In this document: positions 54,101 to 61,294 of the stretch, in pieces | Numbering within the stretch: the stretch's first letter is position 1 | How the letters are laid out: each line of letters starts with the position of its first letter | DNA from: Saccharothrix sp. HUAS TT1 | GTDB lineage: Bacteria > Actinomycetota > Actinomycetes > Mycobacteriales > Pseudonocardiaceae | Length of the DNA stretch: 64,000 nucleotides | Assembly (NCBI RefSeq): GCF_040744945.1 | Contig: NZ_CP160453.1 | Coordinates: 7,316,001 to 7,380,000 of the forward strand | Direction of reading: 5' to 3' | The notes under the pieces: generated by a model | What the model saw: the letters and a program-made list of their open reading frames with translations, nothing else | Database searches by the model: none | What the model was told of the DNA's origin: nothing | Position numbers and translations under genes: made by a program

Positions 54101-54898
54101 GACGAGGCGACCGGCACGATGCGGCAGGCGTTCGACGCGGCCGGGCACGGCGCGCCCGTGGCGGCGCTCCAGGTCGGCGCGGCCGTCCACCGGTTCTGGC
54201 TCGGCGGGTGGGACGAGGCGGTCGGCCGGCTCGACGCGGTGCTGGGCGACGACTCCGGCATCACCGGGTTCGGCCTGCGCGAGGGCGGGCTGATGCTGCT
54301 GCACGGCGTCGCCGCGCTGATCGCCGCGCACCGGGACGACGAGCTCGCGCTCAGGCGGCACCTGCACGAGGGCCTGACGCTGCCCCTGGTGACCGCGGCG
54401 AACCGGGAGAACTGCGACTTCCTGGTCGCCGCGCAGGCCGCCGCGGCGTACCGGAACGGCGACCACGCCGAGGCGATCGAGCTGCTGGGCGGAATCCTCG
54501 ACACCCGGTACTCCGAGATGATGCTGCGGCACCAGTGGCTGCCCGACCTGGTCCGGGTGGCGCTGGACTGCGACGACCGGGCGACCGCCCGCGCCGCCGT
54601 CGAAGCCTGCGAGGCCGAGGCGGCCGTGGAGTCGACCGAGGCCAGGGCCGCCGCCGCCGCGCGGCGCTGCCGCTGCGTGCTGGAGGAGGACCCGGACGGG
54701 CTCACGGAGGTCGCCGCGCACTACCGCTCGGTGGGCCGGGTGTTCGAGTTGGCGCAGACGCTGGAGGACCGCGCCGTCCTGCTCGCCCGGGGCGGGCGCG
54801 GACCGGAGGCCGGGATCGCGCTGCGCGAGGCGGTCGGCCTCTACCGCGACCTGGGCGCGGCGTGGGACGTCCGCCGGGCCACCGCCCGCGTCGGCTGA
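51182..54898 (+). CDS. SARP/AfsR-type regulator with ATPase domain and His-rich linker (second of pair)
   Basis: 1238-residue paralogue of the preceding protein, 26 bases downstream: winged helix (about 5-95), BTAD (about 98-245), then about 110 residues (254-364) of His/Ala/Pro-rich repeats (PAGHH, PAAH, PADH units). The ATPase follows, with Walker A GEMGIGKSA (about 407-415) and Walker B LVLVLDDLQWADE, and a long TPR-like C-terminus. The linker is absent from the paralogue, which has a short Ala/Pro/Thr linker instead. The His density suggests metal binding or simply a repeat expansion. The pair may act together. Confidence 0.9.
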   Translation: MSALRLAVLGPVRAWIGDREVRLGSARPQAVFAMLALRTGAAVRRNDLVTGVWGQDAPATAEGSVHTYVSVLRKALEPDRARGVPPKVLESVGSGYRLRWDPEHSDLAEFRALRARGRRQLAEGDADAALGSLDAALGLWRGEALAGLSGPFAQTRRRELAAERTTARELRAEAALATGTHADVIADLGALVTEEPLRERARELLVLALHRSGRGAEALEVFRDARRVLVAELGVEPGPGLRAAHRLVLGGTPADPHPAPQRTTTAGHPSPGHPAAHDSARSSTHSSTHSPAHDPALDPTAHHSTAHYPAGHHSAAHNPAGHHPADHRQADHRSAGHNPAGHNPAAHRQASHLAARHPAAHPTSSSRAAAVGASDEQVLLGRDAELAAVTRAVDELSAGRGGALWVEGEMGIGKSALLAAALARAGLAGHPTAHAVADELDSRFPLRLALDALDVDPTATDPRRAAVARALRERQPAGSIFGNGDPVAGGVDRLVALVERLCEDAPLVLVLDDLQWADESSTEVWRRLGALTRRLPLLLMGAARPVPHRPEVARLRRVVESGGGSVLDLAPLGAADVADIVGRLVGAPPGPALREIAARAGGNPLYVREVADALLRERLVVVGADVADVGEHAFDRVPGSLVSAVDGRLDLVSAPTREVLRWAALLGGEFSVDGLAIVLDRPVAELMTPFEEAAAAGVLRDAGTRIAFRHPVLRQALYERTPAALRNALHQQAAQALARAGAPVDHVAEQLLAAAGDFGAWVVDWLLARAPALVYEAPLVAVELLQRALRSTAVPDEHAATLRAHLSSVLFRIGRDAEAEHQARRALPGLRDPDRIAEVRWTSAYVPFRASRPEQALASLRETLADPVLPGAWRARLLSLLALVQRAGLDDLDAAAASARESIAVGERAADPFAIGQSLEVLWQVDAARRDYVSALAYLDRALDVVGTDFSLTDLKLVLLDNRVFTLQCLDRLDEATGTMRQAFDAAGHGAPVAALQVGAAVHRFWLGGWDEAVGRLDAVLGDDSGITGFGLREGGLMLLHGVAALIAAHRDDELALRRHLHEGLTLPLVTAANRENCDFLVAAQAAAAYRNGDHAEAIELLGGILDTRYSEMMLRHQWLPDLVRVALDCDDRATARAAVEACEAEAAVESTEARAAAAARRCRCVLEEDPDGLTEVAAHYRSVGRVFELAQTLEDRAVLLARGGRGPEAGIALREAVGLYRDLGAAWDVRRATARVG
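51960..52260 (+). repeat. Degenerate in-frame repeat coding the His-rich linker
   Basis: Repeats rich in GGCAG/GCCCAC/CACCAC units (such as CCGGCAGGCCACCAC and CAGCAGCCCACAAC), in frame with the SARP gene. Units are 15-33 bases and imperfect. There are no unique spacers, so it is not a CRISPR array. Confidence 0.7.
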
Positions 54899-54929
54899 GC
54901 GCCGACCGGGCCGCCCGGCGCCACGCGCG

Positions 54930-55100
54930 CTACTCGTCCGCCGCCGACGGGGCGCCGATGACCCCGTCGGACGACATCACCCAGCCCGGTTCCGGCCGGG
55001 CGCCCCGCGCGCCGGTCGTCGCCCGCAACCCCCGTCGCACCAGGTCGACCACCTGCCGCAGCCGGGCGCGTTCCCGCTGGGCCACCAGGGTCTCGTCCAC
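54930..55100 (-). CDS. Small protein of 56 residues downstream of LuxR gene
   Basis: GTG at 55100 begins one base after the TGA of the LuxR-type gene and the frame ends with TAG at 54930. The product starts VDETLVAQRERARLRQVVDL, a charged, likely helical N-terminus, and ends with a Gly/Ala/Ser tail. No family was recognised. The tight spacing with the LuxR gene is the main support; it could also be a chance frame. Confidence 0.45.
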   Translation of the reverse strand: MDETLVAQRERARLRQVVDLVRRGLRATTGARGARPEPGWVMSSDGVIGAPSAADE

Positions 55101-55101
55101 C

Positions 55102-55722
55102 TCAGATCATCCCCTTCCGCAGGGCGTAGGCGACCGCGTGCGGCCGGTTGCGCAGGTTGAGCCTGGTGGTCAACCCGTAGAAGACGTTCTTGATCGTGCG
55201 CTCGGAGTAGCACAACCTGCCGGCGATCTCGGCGGTGTCCAGGCCCTCGGCCATCAACCGCAGCACGTCGGCTTCGCGCGGCGTCAGCTTGGGCACGCTC
55301 ACGTCCGGCGCCACCAGCTCGCGCTGGAGCCGTTCCACGTGCTTGAGCAGTTCCGCCACCATGGCGGGCGGCATGACCCCGCCGCCGGACGCGGCGGCCA
55401 GGACGCTGCGCAGCACCCGCTCGCCGGTCGCCGCCGCGCGGGGCAGGATCGCCACCACCCGGCACTCGACGGCCGCCAGCACGTCCTTGTCGCCGACCTC
55501 GTCGAGGACCAGCACCACCGGCGAGCCGACGTCGGCGGCCACCCGCCGCAGGCCGGTCAGCACCTCGGGGCCGATCCGGTCGACGGCGGCCACCACCACG
55601 TCGGCCCGCGCCCGCTGGTCCCAGTCCAGCAGCACGACCTCGGCCCGTGCGCCGAGGTAGCTGGTCAGGCCGGCCATGCTCAGGTGATCCGCCGCCTGGA
55701 CCACGACCCGAACTCGTTCCAC
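55102..55722 (-). CDS. LuxR-type regulator with degenerate receiver-like domain
   Basis: 206 residues. The N-terminal 120 residues have a receiver-like pattern, but the segment that should carry the phosphorylated Asp reads ADVVVAAVDRIG and the conserved Lys region reads VAILPRAAATG, so phosphorylation is unlikely. The C-terminal LuxR helix-turn-helix is typical (about 142-206; LTPREADVLRLMAEGLDTAEIAGRL, SERTIKNVFYGLTTRL). It lies between the SARP pair and the epimerase/contractile-system genes and may regulate them. Confidence 0.85.
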   Translation of the reverse strand: MERVRVVVQAADHLSMAGLTSYLGARAEVVLLDWDQRARADVVVAAVDRIGPEVLTGLRRVAADVGSPVVLVLDEVGDKDVLAAVECRVVAILPRAAATGERVLRSVLAAASGGGVMPPAMVAELLKHVERLQRELVAPDVSVPKLTPREADVLRLMAEGLDTAEIAGRLCYSERTIKNVFYGLTTRLNLRNRPHAVAYALRKGMI

Positions 55723-55833
55723 CGCTGCCTCCCACAGATCCGGTTCCCCGTCACCGAGTCTGCGCGGCGCGCCTTCACGCGCTCTCCAGCGCGTCTACAG
55801 GAGTTCTTCACGGGCCCGGACGGCGTGAAGGGG

Positions 55834-56907
55834 TCACGCCTGCACCACCTCGTCCGCCCCGCTCCAGCGCCGGTGCAGCGCGGACAGCACGTCGTCCAGG
55901 CCGTGCACGGGCGACCAGCGCGGGTAGTCGCGCCGGAACTTCCGGGTGTCGCTGATCCACCACCGCGGGTCGGCGAACCGGGGCCGCGCCGAGTAGTCGA
56001 ACGACACCTCCGCGCCCGTCAGGTGCTCGTAGCGGGCGATCAGCTCCAGCACCGAGGCGGCGCGCTCGCGCCCGCCGCCCAGGTGGTAGACCTCGCCGGG
56101 CCGCGGGTCCAGGTAGAACTGCCACAGGGCGTCCACCAGGTCGCGGGCGTCCAGGACGTCGCGCACCTGCTTGCCGCCGTGGCCGACGACCGGGTACGGC
56201 GACCCGCGCACGGCGCTGCGCACCAGGTGCGACACGAAGCCGTGCTCGCGCACGCCCGCCTGCCCGGCCCCGGTGACGGCGCCGCAGCGGAACACGCCGA
56301 CCTTCATGCCCGACTGGCGGCCGTACTCCTGGGCGGCGAGGTCGGCGGCCAGCTTCGACACGCCGAGGAAGGAGCGGTCGGCCCGGTCCAGCCGGATGGA
56401 CTCGTCCACGCCGTGCTCGTGGAACGGGTGGGACGGGTCCAGCTCCCACCGGGTCGCGGTCTCCACCAGCGGCAGCGCGTCCGGCACGCCGCCGTAGACC
56501 TTGGCGGTGGACACCAGGGCGAACACCGCCTCGCCGCTGTGCCGCCGCACCGAGTCCAGCACGGTGACCGCGCCGACGGCGTTGACCCCGAAGTCGACCA
56601 GGGGACGCTCGGCGGACCAGGCGCGGCTCGGCTGCCCGGCCGCGTGCACCACCAGCCGGACGTCCGAACCCCACGTCCGGAAGACCTCGTCCACGGCCTC
56701 CTGGTCGCGCACGTCCACCCGGTGGTGCCGGTAGTTCGGGACGCGGCGGGCCTCGGCCAGGCCGCGGGCCACCGAGGCGGCCGGCCCGAAGAACTCCTGC
56801 CGCATCCCGTTGTCGATGCCGACGACCAGGTCGAACCGCGGTGCGAAGCCGCGCACCGCCTCGCCGCCCACGAGCCCGGCCGAGCCGGTGACCACTGCGA
56901 TGTCCAC
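55834..56907 (-). CDS. NAD-dependent nucleotide-sugar epimerase (CDP-paratose 2-epimerase-like)
   Basis: 357-residue extended short-chain dehydrogenase/reductase. NAD-binding VTGSAGLVGGEAV (about 6-18), STAKVYGG (about 129), and HGVDESIRLDRADRSFLGVSKLAADL (about 160-185) resemble the RfbE/CDP-tyvelose epimerase group. The classical YxxxK appears as LxxxK (LGVSK), which is unusual for the superfamily; I am not certain how general it is in this subgroup. It would modify a sugar nucleotide for surface glycan synthesis. There are no other sugar-nucleotide genes nearby. Confidence 0.8.
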   Translation of the reverse strand: MDIAVVTGSAGLVGGEAVRGFAPRFDLVVGIDNGMRQEFFGPAASVARGLAEARRVPNYRHHRVDVRDQEAVDEVFRTWGSDVRLVVHAAGQPSRAWSAERPLVDFGVNAVGAVTVLDSVRRHSGEAVFALVSTAKVYGGVPDALPLVETATRWELDPSHPFHEHGVDESIRLDRADRSFLGVSKLAADLAAQEYGRQSGMKVGVFRCGAVTGAGQAGVREHGFVSHLVRSAVRGSPYPVVGHGGKQVRDVLDARDLVDALWQFYLDPRPGEVYHLGGGRERAASVLELIARYEHLTGAEVSFDYSARPRFADPRWWISDTRKFRRDYPRWSPVHGLDDVLSALHRRWSGADEVVQA

Positions 56908-56948
56908 GGGTACTCCTCCCTCTCCCTGTGCGAACCCGCTGCTCCGGC

Positions 56949-58064
56949 CTAGGGGCGGCGGAAGAACTCGACCTCGCCGAGCGCCACGTGCCTGCCCGCG
57001 CCCAGCCCGGCGGCGGCCTTGACCACCAGGCGCACCGACACGACGTCGCTGGTGCCGGTGTCGGTGCGCTGCGGGCCCGGCTGGTCGTTCAGCGCGACCG
57101 TGGTGGTGCGGGTGACGCCGCCGGATGCGGTCACGACCAGGTCGACGGCCGTGGGCCGGGCCTGCTCGCGGAACTGCTCGGGCTGCGCCGAGGCGCCGGT
57201 GTGCACGACCACCGACAGCAGCCGGAACGGCTGGTCGAAGGCGAACTCGACGGCGTCGCCCACGGCGGGCGCGCCCCAGTACCGGTTGGACAACCCGTCC
57301 ACGGCCGCCGCGGCCGGGTGGTCGGGGACTTCGGCGGTGGCGGTGGTGCGGGCGGGCGCGATCGGCGCGGGCTTGGCCAGCCGGTCACGCAGGTCCTCGA
57401 ACAGCTCGACCGCCTTGGGGTGGAACAGGATGCCGGCGACCACCAGCGCGGCGACCACGGCCAGCGCGGCCAGTCGGCGCAGCCACCGGGACGTGTCGCC
57501 GTGGCGGCGCGGACGTCGGCGGCGGGTGGCGGCGACCTCGGTCCCGCCTTCGAGCGGGGTGGCGCACCGGCGGCAGAACCGGCGGCCCGGCGGGTTGGCG
57601 GTGCCGCACGCCGGGCAGGGCGGCCCGTCCACCTCCACCCCGCCGCCGGCGGTCGGCAACGGCCGCTTGACCTCCGGCCGCCCCGGCAGCACGGGCCCCA
57701 GCACCACGTCCGACGGACCGCTGCCGACCGCCGCCTCCGACCCGGCGGTCGTGCGAGCGCGCGCGGGCTCCGACGGGCGACCGCTGTGTGCCGCCTCTGG
57801 CCCGCCGGTCGCGCGGGCGCGTCCAGGTTTCGACGCAAGGCCGCTGTCCGCTGTCTCCGGGTTGGCGGTCGTCCGGGCGCGTCCGGGTGGCGGACGGTCG
57901 ATGGTTGCGGGAGCAGCGGCGGTAGGGGTGTCGGGCTTGTCGGGGTCTGCTCCCCCGGCGGCTTCGGCGGACCAGCCCAGGTAGGCGCCGCAGTTGCCGC
58001 AGAACTCGTCGCCGTCCTGGACCGATGCGCCGCACTGCGGGCACGAGCGCGCCACGGCCGTCAC
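56949..58064 (-). CDS. Zinc-ribbon, membrane-anchored, discoidin-like protein of the contractile-system cluster
   Basis: 371 residues. Two zinc ribbons (CPQCG...CGNCG near the N-terminus and CPACG...CRRCA about 149-168) flank a low-complexity stretch with about three repeats of an ARTT/ARAT...P-E-A unit. A membrane helix (about 188-208; LAALAVVAALVVAGILF) is followed by a C-terminal beta-sandwich resembling discoidin/NADase-type glycan-binding domains (about 235-371; VDGLSNRYWGAP, HVALGEVEFFRR). The GTG at 58064 overlaps the previous TGA. Such proteins accompany actinobacterial contractile injection systems; a role in attachment to the cell envelope is inferred. Confidence 0.8.
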   Translation of the reverse strand: MTAVARSCPQCGASVQDGDEFCGNCGAYLGWSAEAAGGADPDKPDTPTAAAPATIDRPPPGRARTTANPETADSGLASKPGRARATGGPEAAHSGRPSEPARARTTAGSEAAVGSGPSDVVLGPVLPGRPEVKRPLPTAGGGVEVDGPPCPACGTANPPGRRFCRRCATPLEGGTEVAATRRRRPRRHGDTSRWLRRLAALAVVAALVVAGILFHPKAVELFEDLRDRLAKPAPIAPARTTATAEVPDHPAAAAVDGLSNRYWGAPAVGDAVEFAFDQPFRLLSVVVHTGASAQPEQFREQARPTAVDLVVTASGGVTRTTTVALNDQPGPQRTDTGTSDVVSVRLVVKAAAGLGAGRHVALGEVEFFRRP

Positions 58065-58621
58065 CCCCGCCCCTCGGGCGGCCCCGCCAGCACCTCGACC
58101 TCGCACCGGACGTGCACCGGGCACACCGACCCCACCAGCGCCACGACCCGGTCCCGGTCCACCGGTCCCGACGTCCCCGGCCACACCCGCACCACGACCA
58201 CCTCGGCCGCCGGACCGGGCAGCGGCGCGTCGGGCGTGCCCGACCACCGGACCCCCGGACCGTCCGCCACGTCCGCGCCCACGCCCAGCGACAGCTCCAG
58301 CCGCTCGACCAAGCCCCGTCCCGTGCCACGCCTGCGGTGCAGCTCCACGGCCCGTCTCACCAGGGCACGCCGCAGCGGTTCCGGCCACGCCGGGTCCAGG
58401 TCGGCCGCCACCCAGGACGACAGCCACGCCAGGAAGTCCTCCGGCGCCAGCGCCGGGTCGAGGTAGGCGGGCAGGTTGTCCAAAGTGGACAGGATCGCCG
58501 ACAGCACGGCGTCCAGGCCCGAGGTGAACCGCTGCGCGAAGTCGTCCACCGCGTACAGCGCGGGCAGCATGTCCCCGAGCGGGTGGCTGCTCGGCAGTTC
58601 CGGCAGCGCCGCCCGGCTCAC
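58061..58621 (-). CDS. Contractile-system tail/baseplate protein (gpI/TIGR02242-like)
   Basis: 186 residues. Family features: LPALYAVDDFAQRFTSGLDAVLSAILSTLDNLPAYLDP, then FLAWLSSWVAADLDPAWPEPLRRALV and ELHRRRGTGRGLVERL. These match the Afp12/P2 gpI-type baseplate protein of extracellular contractile injection systems. The start is GTG 58621, with GTGA overlaps at both ends. Confidence 0.88.
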   Translation of the reverse strand: MSRAALPELPSSHPLGDMLPALYAVDDFAQRFTSGLDAVLSAILSTLDNLPAYLDPALAPEDFLAWLSSWVAADLDPAWPEPLRRALVRRAVELHRRRGTGRGLVERLELSLGVGADVADGPGVRWSGTPDAPLPGPAAEVVVVRVWPGTSGPVDRDRVVALVGSVCPVHVRCEVEVLAGPPEGRG

Positions 58622-60552
58622 GGCGCACCGACCGAGACCTGGTGCTGGTGGGAGAAGACCAGCGCGTTCGCGGCGACGTCCAACCGGTCCACCGGCGCGC
58701 CGCGCGCCCCGGTGATCGGGTTCGCCGGGAACATCCGGATCTCGTCGACCAGCAGCACCCCCGGCACCGCCTGGAGCACCGAGAACACCTCGCCGAACTG
58801 CACCGGCCTGCCGAAGCCCCACCCCGCGCCGCCCGGTCCGCCGCGCAGCGGGTTGAGGTACCGGTACAGCGCGGCCAGCGCGTTCTCCCGGACCTGGTTG
58901 ACGTCGGCCGCGGTGAGCCGGGCCACCACCGTGATGCCCTGGTAGCGCGGCGGTTCCACGACCAGCCGCGTGCCGAGCAGGCGTCGTTCGCCCAACCGGC
59001 GGGCGACCGCGGCCAGCACCTCGTCGGAGGGCAGCAGCTGCTCGAACCGCAACCGGTCGCCCTCGTCGGCCACCGCGTCCGGCACCACGAGCACCCGCGC
59101 CGCGCCCACCTCTCCCGGCACCGGCAGGCAGCGCACCCGCGCCAGCGACGGCACGGCCTGCCGGGCGATCAGCTCGTGGTCCTCCGCGGTGACCGCTCGG
59201 TCCTGCACCCGCAGCTGGTTGGGCGCCCGCAGCTTCGCCTCGGCCACCGTCTCCGCGTCCACCCCGCCGATCGCGGCCTCCCGGTTCTCCACCGCCGAGA
59301 CGTAGGGCACCGAGCTGCGCAGCACCGAGATCGCGCCGCGCGCGACGTTGCCCGACCGGCCGCCGCCGGTGCGGTAGCGGGCCACCCGCAGCACCGCGCC
59401 CTTGGGCGGCACCGCGCCGTAGCGGCGCAGCGTGCCGTCCGCCTCGCGCACGGCGGGCGGGAACAGGAACTCGCCGACCGACGCGTCGAGCACCACGTGC
59501 CGGTCGTCCGGTCCGGAGACGCCGAAGTCCTCGACCACCGACCAGTCCTCCCAGCCCTCCCCCGCGGCGACCTGGACGACCACCGGGCCGCCGTCCAGCA
59601 GCACCGGTGCCCTGGGCACCCGGAACCGCTGGCCGGGCACGCCCGCCGACTCGCCGAGCGGCACGTCGACCTCGGTCTCGGCGTGCTCGGCGGTGGTGGC
59701 GCCGCCGATGGTGTACGCCTCCGCCTCGCGGACCGTCGGCGACTCCGAGTAGAACGGCTGGCCGGGCGCCGGCTCGGTGACCCGGCAGCGCAGCCAGCCG
59801 GCGCGCTGCCCGGCGACCACCGACGTGGTGTGGCCGCCGGGCACGTGCAGCACGACCTCGCCCGGCCGGTTGAGGCCGCCGGTGCCGTCCTCGTCCACCT
59901 CGCAGGCCGCCCAGCCCGCGCCGTCCCACGCCTCCCACACCAGCGGCGGCTGCCGGGGGTCGACGCCGATGCCCTCGACGCGGCTCTCCAGGCGCAGCAC
60001 GACCACGCAGTCCGGCACGGCGGCGGTCAGCCCGAACAGGGTGGCGTCGCCGGGCTCGGGCGTCCCCTGGAAGCACGGCACGTCCTGGCCCGCCTCCAGG
60101 TCGCGGGTCCGGTCGGCGTGCTCGCCCGACGCCGACCGGGTGACCAGTCGCGCCAGGTCGCACGGCACGATCGGCAGCTCGCCGGTGGTGGCGAACACCG
60201 TCGCCTCGACGGACTCGGAGCTCATCGTCGCGACCTCGGTGCCCGCGGGCAGCACCACCGCCTCCGACTGCGGCGCGGACAACCAGAACGTCACCCGCGC
60301 GCGGGCCGCCGTGGGCGGGAACAGCCGCACGCCGAGCAGGTCCAGGAAGGCCAGGTAGTTCTTCTCCGGCACCCGGTTCAGCCGGTACACCAGCTGGTCG
60401 ACCATGTGCGCGAAGGTCTCGATCAGGGTGACGCCGGGGTCGGACACGTTGTGGTCCGTCCACTCCGGACAGCTCTGCTGGACGTAGCGCTTGGCCTCGT
60501 CCACGAGCTGCTGGAAGCGGCGGTCGTCCAGGCTGGGCGCTGGGATCGCCAT
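58618..60552 (-). CDS. Baseplate assembly protein (gpJ/TIGR02243-like)
   Basis: 644 residues, similar in length to putative baseplate assembly proteins (Afp11-like). It begins FQQLVDEAKRYVQQSCPEWTDHNVSDPGVTLIETFAH, the family hallmark, and contains APNQLRVQDRAVTAEDHELIA near residue 415. It forms the wedge of the baseplate that triggers sheath contraction. Its ATG shares one base with the TGA of the gp25 gene (TGATG). Confidence 0.93.
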   Translation of the reverse strand: MAIPAPSLDDRRFQQLVDEAKRYVQQSCPEWTDHNVSDPGVTLIETFAHMVDQLVYRLNRVPEKNYLAFLDLLGVRLFPPTAARARVTFWLSAPQSEAVVLPAGTEVATMSSESVEATVFATTGELPIVPCDLARLVTRSASGEHADRTRDLEAGQDVPCFQGTPEPGDATLFGLTAAVPDCVVVLRLESRVEGIGVDPRQPPLVWEAWDGAGWAACEVDEDGTGGLNRPGEVVLHVPGGHTTSVVAGQRAGWLRCRVTEPAPGQPFYSESPTVREAEAYTIGGATTAEHAETEVDVPLGESAGVPGQRFRVPRAPVLLDGGPVVVQVAAGEGWEDWSVVEDFGVSGPDDRHVVLDASVGEFLFPPAVREADGTLRRYGAVPPKGAVLRVARYRTGGGRSGNVARGAISVLRSSVPYVSAVENREAAIGGVDAETVAEAKLRAPNQLRVQDRAVTAEDHELIARQAVPSLARVRCLPVPGEVGAARVLVVPDAVADEGDRLRFEQLLPSDEVLAAVARRLGERRLLGTRLVVEPPRYQGITVVARLTAADVNQVRENALAALYRYLNPLRGGPGGAGWGFGRPVQFGEVFSVLQAVPGVLLVDEIRMFPANPITGARGAPVDRLDVAANALVFSHQHQVSVGAP

Positions 60553-60962
60553 CAGTCGGCCTCCCCTTCCTCGGACGGGATCGTGTAGAACGGGAAGACC
60601 AGGTTGCGCTGGTCGTTGGTGGACTTCACGGTGTAGCGAACGTCGATGTAGAGCGTGCCGACGTCGACCGAGTCGAACGCGACCACCACGTCGGCCACGT
60701 CGATGCGCGGCTCCCAGCGCTCCAGCGCCGCGCGCACCTCGCGGGTGACGTGCCCGGCGGTCGCGCCGTCGGCGGTGGCGAACACCAGGTCGTGGATGCC
60801 GCAGCCGAACTCCGGCCGCATCGGGCGCTCACCCGGCGCGGTGCCCAGGATCAACCGGATGGCCTCCTGGACCTCCTGGTCGCGGTCGACCATGCCGATG
60901 CCGCCGGTGGGGCCGGTCCGCAGCGGGAAGCCCCAGCCGCGGCCGACGAAGTCCGCGCTCAC
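60552..60962 (-). CDS. gp25-like baseplate wedge protein
   Basis: 136 residues. GWGFPLRTGPTGGIGMVDRDQEVQEAI and GERPMRPEFGCGIHDLVF are typical of T4 gp25/Afp9 proteins, including the MRPxFGCGIHDL loop. The start is GTG 60962, overlapping the PAAR stop as GTGA. Confidence 0.93.
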   Translation of the reverse strand: MSADFVGRGWGFPLRTGPTGGIGMVDRDQEVQEAIRLILGTAPGERPMRPEFGCGIHDLVFATADGATAGHVTREVRAALERWEPRIDVADVVVAFDSVDVGTLYIDVRYTVKSTNDQRNLVFPFYTIPSEEGEAD

Positions 60963-61273
60963 AGCGGGCCCCCGATCAGCACGGTGCCCGGCCGCGGCGA
61001 GACCTTCGCCTTGCACGAGGTCTCGTCCAGGACGGCCGCGGCGGGCAGACCGCCGATGAGCACGCCCCGGCGCACGATGGCGGGCGTCACCATGACGAGG
61101 TTGGGCACCGCGTTGTGCGGCACCACGGCGCACACGTGCGCGCAGTTGATCGTCGCGGCGGGTTTGCCCTCGATCAGCACCGTGAGCAACCGGGCCGCCG
61201 TCAGCGGGTTGAGCGGCGCGCCGACGGCGCCGCCGTGCACGGTCAGGTCGCCCTGACGGGCGGCGATGGGCAT
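60959..61273 (-). CDS. PAAR-domain spike tip protein
   Basis: 104 residues, a PAAR-like cone that caps the spike of contractile systems. The N-terminus MPIAARQGDLTVHGGAV and the internal Cys/His residues (INCAHVCAVVPHNAVP, ETSCKAKV) fit a metal-binding tip. It sits directly between the VgrG-like and gp25 genes. Confidence 0.88.
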   Translation of the reverse strand: MPIAARQGDLTVHGGAVGAPLNPLTAARLLTVLIEGKPAATINCAHVCAVVPHNAVPNLVMVTPAIVRRGVLIGGLPAAAVLDETSCKAKVSPRPGTVLIGGPL

Positions 61274-61294
61274 GGCGGAACTCTCCTCACGTGG

